The translations under genes were made by a program, and so were the position numbers. 11,377 nucleotides of DNA from an uncultured Eubacteriales bacterium (lineage in GTDB: Bacteria; Bacillota; Clostridia; Oscillospirales; Acutalibacteraceae), in the NCBI GenBank assembly GCA_934541115.1, contig CAKTDF010000040.1, forward strand, positions 1-11,377. The letters run 5' to 3'. Shown piece after piece: positions 5,902-11,377 of the stretch (position 1 is its first letter; every line of letters starts with the position of its first letter). The notes under the pieces are model-generated. The model did not search any database. It was not told the DNA's origin and worked only from the letters and a program-made list of their open reading frames with translations.

Positions 5902-6663
5902 ATGGCTCACATTGATGTTATTTCCCACAGAGGTGCTAATATTTACGCACCGCAGAATACGATTCCGGCATTCAAAAAGTCGCTTGAAATAGGTGTTGAC
6001 GGCTTTGAAACCGATATCCATATCACAAAAGACGGTGAGCTTGTGCTCTGCCACAATTATACTATTGATGACACATCGGACGGAAAGGGCAGTATTTCCC
6101 AGATGTCTCTTGCTGAATTACAAAATTATGATTTCGGCGCGTATTTCAGTCCGCGCTTTATAGGAACAAGGATTCCTACAATGGAAGAGTTTTTGACGCT
6201 TGTTGAAACGGCAGACATTTCCGTTCTCAACATCGAACTTAAAAGCCCAAAAGAAAATGAAACCGCAATTGTCAGCGAAACAATACGCCTTGTCAAGGAG
6301 CACGGTCTTTTTGAAAAGCTCATCATTTCTTCCTTTGATCCAAAACTTCTTGTTGAAGCAAAGCAGCTTGATTCAGCCTGCAAGACCGGATTTTTGTATA
6401 GCGTAAACAGAAAAACAGCCATTCCCATGCTCCGTCATTCGGTTGAGGTTGCAAAGGAGCTCGGCGTTGATGCATTGCATCCACAGAATCTTTTTGTCAA
6501 TGAAAAATATGTTTATGAGGCTCACAAAGCTGGACTTCGCGTCAACACGTGGACGGTCAACTCAATTCGTGACATTGAAAAAATGATTCGCTGCGGTGTT
6601 GACGGAATTATCACCAATTACCCCGATGTTGTCAAGGGCATTATCGAAAAGCATACATACTGA
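5902..6663 (+). CDS. Glycerophosphodiester phosphodiesterase (GDPD family)
   Basis: The start at ATG 5902 is preferred over an upstream in-frame start because AAAAGGAG lies 9 bp upstream, a promoter overlaps the extension, and the protein then begins directly with the domain (MAHIDVISHRGA). It has 253 residues, normal for cytosolic members. The signature is complete: His9-Arg10-Gly11, APQNT (16-20, where many members have ENT), FETDIH with Glu36 and Asp38, CHN with His51, and IELKS (111-115) with Glu112 and Lys114. VNTWTVN and the DGIITNYPD segment near the C terminus complete the TIM barrel. The family hydrolyses glycerophosphodiesters to sn-glycerol 3-phosphate and an alcohol, using a divalent metal. 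There is no signal peptide, so it acts inside the cell. Its position divergent from the glycerophosphotransferase operon suggests glycerol-phosphate recycling, which is inference. Confidence 0.93.
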   Translation: MAHIDVISHRGANIYAPQNTIPAFKKSLEIGVDGFETDIHITKDGELVLCHNYTIDDTSDGKGSISQMSLAELQNYDFGAYFSPRFIGTRIPTMEEFLTLVETADISVLNIELKSPKENETAIVSETIRLVKEHGLFEKLIISSFDPKLLVEAKQLDSACKTGFLYSVNRKTAIPMLRHSVEVAKELGVDALHPQNLFVNEKYVYEAHKAGLRVNTWTVNSIRDIEKMIRCGVDGIITNYPDVVKGIIEKHTY

Positions 6664-6732
6664 GTGACTTTTATTGGTTTTTCGGCGAGGCTTACATTGA
6701 ATTTAGCTTCTCGGTTGCCTGCAAAATAAAAT

Positions 6733-6776
6733 AGGCTATATTTCATATGTGAACACGAAATATAGCCTGTTTTTTT
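6733..6776 (+). terminator. Bidirectional terminator between phosphodiesterase and lipase
   Basis: A perfect 12-bp stem, AGGCTATATTTC (6733-6744) with GAAATATAGCCT (6757-6768), is followed by a T run at 6770-6776. On the minus strand the stem is followed by ATTTTATTTTG, so it can also end the lipase transcript. A 9-bp inverted repeat (GCGAGGCTT 6685-6693 and AAGCCTCGC 6787-6795) flanks it. Nothing else is seen between 6664 and 6841. Confidence 0.9.
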
Positions 6777-6841
6777 GTTACATTTCAAGCCTCGCTGCAG
6801 TCGGTGCTTATTTACCGGACCGAATGCGACTGAATGCGAAA

Positions 6842-8092
6842 TCAAATTTCACAAACTCTGTCGGCAAGCTCGGTATAGAAAGCAAAATATCCGTCACGTG
6901 AGCCGAATTCGCCGGTGTCGGCGGCATTACAGAAGTCATAATGGTCAACACCCATCAGGGTAGGCATGACATACCACACACCGGGTTGAAGTACTCTTTC
7001 CTTGTCATAGGTGATATGATCCTCATTGAACGGATAAAGCGCACTTTTCAATGGAACAATGCCATCATTGGCGCCCCATGACTTGTCGATGTATTTGCCT
7101 CCGAGAAATTTTCCAACCGAAGAGGAAATAAGCGGTGAGGTCAAGTAGAACATCTTAAAATTATCATAGTCGTTGTTCAAAACAGTATAGCCGCATTTAG
7201 TGTCTTTCGTGATGCAGGATGTATAGGAAAAGTAATAAGCAGTTCTGACGGTTTTGATCTTTTTATTAAGCTCTTCAGCTCCCTGAACCGTCATATCGTA
7301 GCCGCAGTGATCCTTTGAAAAAGCAATTTTCATGCAGGCAAGCGGGTTAAACTTGGCTTTTTTACTGCTATTCGGGTCAACGGAAATTCCCCATTGGTCA
7401 AGCATAAGATCTGCCTTTGACTTTCCGGAAACCGAGCTTGCGTGAAGATAAAGAATCATCGCTGCGCAGGGAAGGACGGTGTCAGCTGCGTAGTTTGAAA
7501 CGGTTGAGCCGTTGTGCGGAGACGAAATTGTTGTAACAGAATACACTGCCTTTTCATGACCGCCGGTAAACAGCTTTGAGCAGTCTGAAGTCTTCTTTTC
7601 GCTCTCGTCACCATATGCCAGCAATGAAGCCAAAAGGCGAATCGTTTCACCGCCGAAGGAATGGCCGACAAAGTTAAGAGGACTTTCAAGATCCCACTCC
7701 CTGCCCATAGACGATCTGCCGCTGTAATCTCTGCCGAAACGTGAATGTCCGTATTTTTTTGAATGTGCCTCGCCGAAGTCAACAACGGTGCCGGTAAGCT
7801 GCGCAAAAAGCTCACAAGCTCTGTCCCAGGCACTGCCATAGCCGCTGACAGGCGGATTGTAAACAGTATAACCGTGCTCCCTCAGGTAAGTAATAACATT
7901 ATTTTCCGGTTGAGTACCCCAATATGGCTTATTCTCCTCCTGGGGCGACCCGTCACCCCAACCGCTCATTCCGTGAACGAAAATAAATGGGTAACTGGTT
8001 TTTTTGCTCGAGGCGAATGCCGGAACAGCGGCGGTGATAAGCATCAGCAGACAAAGAATCAGTGAAAAAAGTGATTTCATTTTTCTTTTCAT
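6842..8092 (-). CDS. Secreted triacylglycerol lipase, family I.5-like
   Basis: The start is ATG 8092-8090, set by GGAGG 7 bp upstream. This gives 416 residues beginning with a signal peptide (MKRKMKSLFSLILCLLMLITAAVPAFA, cleavage after about residue 27); a longer frame to 8119 adds only a poor leader. The mature protein follows the Geobacillus/Staphylococcus lipase pattern: PFIFVHGMSGWG (35-46), GSAWDRACELFAQL (86-99), AHSKKYGHSRFGR (109-121), nucleophile Ser145 in GHSFGG, TTISSPHNGS (187-196), LDQWG (231-235), Asp343 in NDGIVP and His384 in GVDHYDF. Asp90, His110, His116 and Asp232 match the family's structural zinc site. The family hydrolyses acylglycerol esters outside the cell. The gene is alone on its transcript, convergent with the phosphodiesterase. 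The mature chain has about nine cysteines, so disulfides are possible. Substrate chain length cannot be predicted. Confidence 0.93.
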   Translation of the reverse strand: MKRKMKSLFSLILCLLMLITAAVPAFASSKKTSYPFIFVHGMSGWGDGSPQEENKPYWGTQPENNVITYLREHGYTVYNPPVSGYGSAWDRACELFAQLTGTVVDFGEAHSKKYGHSRFGRDYSGRSSMGREWDLESPLNFVGHSFGGETIRLLASLLAYGDESEKKTSDCSKLFTGGHEKAVYSVTTISSPHNGSTVSNYAADTVLPCAAMILYLHASSVSGKSKADLMLDQWGISVDPNSSKKAKFNPLACMKIAFSKDHCGYDMTVQGAEELNKKIKTVRTAYYFSYTSCITKDTKCGYTVLNNDYDNFKMFYLTSPLISSSVGKFLGGKYIDKSWGANDGIVPLKSALYPFNEDHITYDKERVLQPGVWYVMPTLMGVDHYDFCNAADTGEFGSRDGYFAFYTELADRVCEI

Positions 8093-8154
8093 GTTGTTTC
8101 CTCCGTTTTTCGTCGGCATCTATATGAGCAGACGCCTAAAAATATTTCAGTCAT

Positions 8155-8183
8155 ATTCCACCACAAAAGACTTTTAAAGTCAA
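8155..8183 (-). promoter_or_regulatory. Possible lipase promoter with palindrome over the -35 box
   Basis: On the minus strand TTGACT (8183-8178) is followed after 17 bp by a weak -10, TGGAAT (8160-8155), about 60 bp before the start codon. The perfect palindrome GACTTTTAAAGTC (8169-8181, 6-bp arms around one central base) overlaps the -35 box and could be an operator. The gap 8093-8424 (332 bp) otherwise holds only the lipase leader and RBS, AT-rich DNA and the purA promoter; no RNA gene or riboswitch fold was recognised. Confidence 0.45.
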
Positions 8184-8325
8184 TAGGTCACCAAGTTTTC
8201 TAATTTTTCTTCATAATATAATAATATGTGTGATGCATTATTTTGGAGAGCAAAACAATCTAATCAACAGGACAAAATCAACATAATTATTTGGCTGACA
8301 GGCAGCTATATTGTTGCTATTTTAT

Positions 8326-8354
8326 TTGACTATTGCCAATGGTTGTATTATAAT
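8326..8354 (+). promoter_or_regulatory. Near-consensus promoter of purA-guaA
   Basis: TTGACT (8326-8331) and perfect TATAAT (8349-8354) are 17 bp apart. Transcription should start near 8361, leaving a leader of only about 64 nt with GGAGG at 8411-8415. That is too short for a purine riboswitch plus terminator, so control probably lies elsewhere. Confidence 0.85.
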
Positions 8355-8424
8355 TAGACGTAAAAAGCTTTTTTGGCTAAGAGCCTTTAAAGCGAAATAT
8401 AATCATTCCCGGAGGTATATAATT

Positions 8425-9699
8425 ATGGTTAGAGCAATTGTTGGCGCGAACTGGGGCGACGAGGGAAAAGGTAAAGTTACCGATATGTTTGCCGCACAGT
8501 CTGATATGGTCATTCGTTTTCAGGGCGGAGCCAATGCCGGTCATACTATTATCAATGATTACGGAAAGTTTGCGCTTCATCAGCTTCCAAGCGGCGTGTG
8601 CTTTCCTCATATCACGAACGTAATTGCGAATGGTGTTGCGCTTGACATTCCCAAGCTCATAAATGAAATTCAGCATGTTCTTGACGGTGGTGTACCGAAA
8701 ATCAACCTCAAGGTCAGCGAAAGATGTCAAATCATGATGCCGTATCACGTTTTGCTTGACACCTACGAAGAAGAAAGACTTGCCGACAGAGCTTTCGGCT
8801 CAACAAAGAGCGGTATTGCACCTTTCTTCTCAGATAAATATGCCAAAGTAGGCTTTCAAATTTGTGAGCTCTTTGACGAAGAACACCTCAAAGAAAAGCT
8901 TACTCGGATTCTCTCAATCAAGAATTTGATGATTAAAGAAATTTATCATAAGCCGGAGCTTGATGTAAATGAGGTTCTCGCTCAGCTTGAGGAATACCGT
9001 GATATGATTGCTCCTTACGTATGCGATACAGGAAAACTTATCCGTGAGGCTGTCAAGAGCGGCAAAAAGATTCTTCTTGAAGGTCAGCTTGGCTCTCTCA
9101 AGGATCCCGACTTCGGCATTTATCCGATGGTCACATCTTCTTCAACTCTTGCAGGCTATGGTGCTGTCGGCGCAGGTATTCCTCCGTATGAAATTAAAGA
9201 TATTACCGTTGTTACCAAGGCTTATTCAAGTGCTGTCGGTGCCGGTGAGTTTGTCAGTGAAATTTTTGGCGATGAGGCACAGGAAATGAGACTTCACGGC
9301 GGCGATGCCGGTGAGTTTGGCGCAACAACCGGAAGACCGCGCAGAATGGGTTGGTTTGACTGTGTTGCAACGCGTTACGGCTGCGCAGCTCAAGGCGCAA
9401 CGGAGGTTGTGCTTACTGCTCTTGACTGCCTTTCATATCTTGATAAGATCAGTCTTTGTGTCGGATATGAAATTGACGGAAAGGTTACAAAGGATTTCCC
9501 TGTAACTCCGCTGCTTAAGCGCGCAAAGCCCGTTTTTGTTACTCTTGACGGTTGGCATTGCGATATCAGAGGTATCCGCGAATTTTCAAAGCTTCCCAAG
9601 GAGGCGCGCGAATACGTTGAATTCATTGAAAATGAAATCGGTGTGAAGATTTCTTATGTTTCAAACGGTCCGAAGAGGGAAGAAATAATCAAGAGATAA
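8425..9699 (+). CDS. purA: Adenylosuccinate synthetase, Clostridia-type variant
   Basis: ATG 8425 is preceded at 9 bp by GGAGG; a frame reaching 8311 would run through the promoter. The 424 residues match the family length. The enzyme joins IMP and aspartate using GTP, the first step from IMP to AMP, in the cytosol. Visible motifs are NWGDEGKGK (9-17, phosphate loop with catalytic Asp12), GGANAGHT (34-41, catalytic His40), SGIAPFFSDK (129-138), VTSSSTLAG (236-244), TKAYSSAVGAGEF (264-276) and the aspartate-binding loop ATTGRPRRMGWFD (300-312). The segment at 219-223 reads EGQLG where the Escherichia coli-type enzyme has EGAQG, and 126-130 reads STKSG in place of TTGRG. These differences mark a divergent subclass that I recall from other Clostridia. 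It is followed 18 bp later by guaA, so the IMP branch to both AMP and GMP is in one operon. Confidence 0.95.
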   Translation: MVRAIVGANWGDEGKGKVTDMFAAQSDMVIRFQGGANAGHTIINDYGKFALHQLPSGVCFPHITNVIANGVALDIPKLINEIQHVLDGGVPKINLKVSERCQIMMPYHVLLDTYEEERLADRAFGSTKSGIAPFFSDKYAKVGFQICELFDEEHLKEKLTRILSIKNLMIKEIYHKPELDVNEVLAQLEEYRDMIAPYVCDTGKLIREAVKSGKKILLEGQLGSLKDPDFGIYPMVTSSSTLAGYGAVGAGIPPYEIKDITVVTKAYSSAVGAGEFVSEIFGDEAQEMRLHGGDAGEFGATTGRPRRMGWFDCVATRYGCAAQGATEVVLTALDCLSYLDKISLCVGYEIDGKVTKDFPVTPLLKRAKPVFVTLDGWHCDIRGIREFSKLPKEAREYVEFIENEIGVKISYVSNGPKREEIIKR

Positions 9700-9717
9700 A
9701 ATAACGGGGGTCAGTAA

Positions 9718-11253
9718 ATGTCAACAGAAAAGATTTTGGTTCTTGATTTTGGCGGTCAGTATAATCAGCTTATTGCCCGTCGCGTCAGAGACGAAAATGT
9801 ATTTGCCGAAATTCTACCGTATACCGCACCAATTGAAAGAATTAAGGCCGGCGATTACAAGGGAATCATTTTTACGGGTGGTCCTAACAGTGTGTACGAT
9901 GAGGAGTCGCCGCATTATACTGCGGATATATTAAAACTCGGCATTCCTATTCTCGGAATCTGCTATGGCTGTCAGCTTATAGCATATATGGAGAACGGAG
10001 AGGTTGCAACCGCTCCTGTCAGTGAGTACGGAAAAATTGAACTGGAGATTGAAGAAGATAGTATTCTTTTCAAGAATGTGGCAAAAAAGAGCACTGTTTG
10101 GATGAGTCATACGGATTACATCTCCAAAGCACCTGAGGGCTATTGCGTCACCGGTATTACAGCAGATTGTCCGTGTGCTGCGATGGAAAACAGCGAAAAA
10201 AAGATATATGCCGTTCAATTCCATCCCGAAGTAACTCACTGTGAATTTGGTCAGCAGATGCTCCACAATTTTCTTTATGAAATCTGCGGCTGCAAAGGCG
10301 ATTGGGTTATGGACAGCTTTATTGACACAACTGTTGCCGATTTGCGCAAACAAATAGGAAACAAGAAAGTCATTCTCGGACTTTCCGGCGGCGTTGATTC
10401 GGCGGTTACCGCTGCGCTTGTTTCAAAAGCTGTCGGAAAACAGCTTACCTGCGTTTTTGTTGATCACGGACTTATGCGTCTCAATGAGGGTGACGAGGTT
10501 GAAAATACTTTCGTCAAGCTTTTTGACATGAACTTTGTCAGAGTCAACTGCGGTGATGTATTCCTTGAAAAACTCAAAGATGTTACCGATCCTGAAGAAA
10601 AGCGCAAAATAATCGGTACGGAGTTTTATAAAGTATTTTGGGATGAGATTAAGAAGAATGCCGATGAGGGATTCTTTGCACAAGGAACCATTTATCCGGA
10701 TTGCATAGAATCCGGAAAGGGCAGTGCAGATACAATCAAGACGCATCATAATAAGGTTAAAATGCCGGAAGATGTCAAGTTTGAGGGCATTATTGAGCCG
10801 CTGAAAAGCCTTTTCAAAGATGAGGTTCGCAGAGTCGGTGAAATGCTTGGCATACCGAAAGAACTTGTGTGGCGTCAGCCGTTCCCGGGTCCCGGACTCG
10901 GAATCAGAATCATCGGCTGTATTACGAGAGAAAAGATAAGCATTCTTCAGCAGGCGGACGCAATTTTTCGTGAAGAAATGGAAAAGGGCGGATATGCCGA
11001 TAAGCTTTCACAATATTTTGCCGTTATTACGGATCTTAAGAGCGTCGGAGTAATGGGAGACCATAGAACGTATGACAGACTTCTCGTTTTGCGTGCCGTA
11101 ACAACAGATAACTTTATGACCGCCGATTGGGCGCATATTCCGTACGAGCTTTTGGCAAAAGCCTCAAACAGAATTACAAATGAGGTCAAGGGAATCAATC
11201 GTGTTGCCTATGATATCACCAGCAAACCTCCCGCGACCGTTGAGTGGGAATAA
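9718..11253 (+). CDS. guaA: GMP synthase (glutamine-hydrolysing)
   Basis: This 511-residue protein, full length for the family, converts XMP, ATP and glutamine to GMP in the cytosol. The N-terminal class I glutamine amidotransferase domain (about 1-195) has FTGGPNSVY (52-60), nucleophile Cys82 in GICYGCQL, and His169 and Glu171 in FHPEV. The ATP-pyrophosphatase domain follows with the PP-loop SGGVDS (223-228), and then FVDHGLMR, GTIYPDCIES and the dimerisation domain with WRQPFPGPGLGIRI, ending in the expected PPATVEWE. The start ATG 9718 has a G-rich RBS (GGGGGTC) and lies 18 bp after the purA stop with no intervening terminator, so it is co-transcribed with purA. No substitutions were noticed in the key motifs. 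Confidence 0.97.
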   Translation: MSTEKILVLDFGGQYNQLIARRVRDENVFAEILPYTAPIERIKAGDYKGIIFTGGPNSVYDEESPHYTADILKLGIPILGICYGCQLIAYMENGEVATAPVSEYGKIELEIEEDSILFKNVAKKSTVWMSHTDYISKAPEGYCVTGITADCPCAAMENSEKKIYAVQFHPEVTHCEFGQQMLHNFLYEICGCKGDWVMDSFIDTTVADLRKQIGNKKVILGLSGGVDSAVTAALVSKAVGKQLTCVFVDHGLMRLNEGDEVENTFVKLFDMNFVRVNCGDVFLEKLKDVTDPEEKRKIIGTEFYKVFWDEIKKNADEGFFAQGTIYPDCIESGKGSADTIKTHHNKVKMPEDVKFEGIIEPLKSLFKDEVRRVGEMLGIPKELVWRQPFPGPGLGIRIIGCITREKISILQQADAIFREEMEKGGYADKLSQYFAVITDLKSVGVMGDHRTYDRLLVLRAVTTDNFMTADWAHIPYELLAKASNRITNEVKGINRVAYDITSKPPATVEWE

Positions 11254-11263
11254 AAAACGGAAG

Positions 11264-11300
11264 CCGAAAACTCCAGTCATACCAACAGTTTTCCGGTTTT
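11264..11300 (+). terminator. Probable weak terminator after guaA
   Basis: CCGAAAACT (11264-11272) pairs with AGTTTTCCGG (11287-11296) as a 9-bp stem with one bulged C, followed by only four T (11297-11300). It is weaker than the other terminators here. Confidence 0.5.
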
Positions 11301-11310
11301 GCCCACCCGT

Positions 11311-11332
11311 TTTGATAACACTTTGATAACAC
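11311..11332. repeat. Perfect tandem 11-bp repeat
   Basis: TTTGATAACAC occurs twice head to tail (11311-11321 and 11322-11332), just downstream of guaA. No coding frame was recognised around it before the window ends. It could be a protein-binding or recombination site, or chance. Confidence 0.7.
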
Positions 11333-11377
11333 TTCTTCCAAGTGCCATTATTCTGAAATTCCGAGGGTTTCGGGGTT

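Noticed and set aside
8093..8119. Longer start for the lipase
   Set aside because: The nine extra residues (MPTKNGGNN) cover the GGAGG ribosome binding site and would precede a textbook signal peptide.
8311..8424. Longer start for purA
   Set aside because: It would begin before the TTGACT/TATAAT promoter. GGAGG before ATG 8425 and the canonical N terminus fix the later start.
8355..8424. Purine riboswitch in the purA leader
   Set aside because: The leader after the promoter is about 64 nt, with no visible three-way junction aptamer or terminator/antiterminator pair.
1..11377. CRISPR array, tRNA or rRNA genes
   Set aside because: No regularly spaced repeats and no recognisable tRNA or rRNA segments were seen on either strand.

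Overview
The window looks like chromosomal DNA of a low-to-mid GC Firmicute, most likely an anaerobic gut-type member of the Clostridia (Ruminococcaceae/Oscillospiraceae-like). This is inferred from strong GGAGG-type ribosome binding sites, TTGACT/TATACT promoters, hairpin-plus-T-tract terminators, CDP-glycerol glycerophosphotransferases, a BaiA-like short-chain dehydrogenase and a Clostridia-type PurA. The species cannot be named from the sequence alone. Most of the window is housekeeping and cell-envelope genes. The exception is a small structured transposable element that has split a gene.

Layout, left to right. 1-701 (+): the 3' end of thioredoxin reductase (trxB) is translationally coupled to a small unknown protein and closed by a terminator. 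882-1493 (+): a membrane-anchored, charged, probably coiled-coil protein of unknown function with its own promoter. 1593-2336 (+): a short-chain dehydrogenase resembling BaiA/FabG with its own promoter and a strong terminator. 2387-5707 (-): an operon of two tandem paralogous CDP-glycerol glycerophosphotransferase-like enzymes, followed by an ABM-domain monooxygenase gene that is now broken. 5902-6663 (+): a glycerophosphodiester phosphodiesterase, divergent from that operon. 6842-8092 (-): a secreted family I.5-type lipase, convergent with the phosphodiesterase across a shared terminator. 8425-11253 (+): purA and guaA, the enzymes that take IMP to adenylosuccinate and XMP to GMP, from a near-consensus promoter.

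The main discovery is a 275-bp non-coding element at 2713-2987. It has 28-bp terminal inverted repeats with two mismatches, lies between TA dinucleotides, and contains two long internal hairpin arms. Removing it together with one TA exactly restores an ATG-started monooxygenase frame (MSITVNLYYYG...). That ATG overlaps the stop codon of the upstream glycosyltransferase-like gene as ATGA. The element is therefore a MITE-like insertion at codon 3 of the last gene of a translationally coupled operon, and both the target and its original state can be read from the sequence.

Functionally, the glycerophosphotransferases and the divergent phosphodiesterase suggest making and turning over glycerol-phosphate units (teichoic-acid-like polymer or lipid head groups). 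PurA carries an unusual active-site segment (EGQLG where the Escherichia coli-type enzyme has EGAQG). The lipase keeps the catalytic triad and the zinc-site residues of its family.
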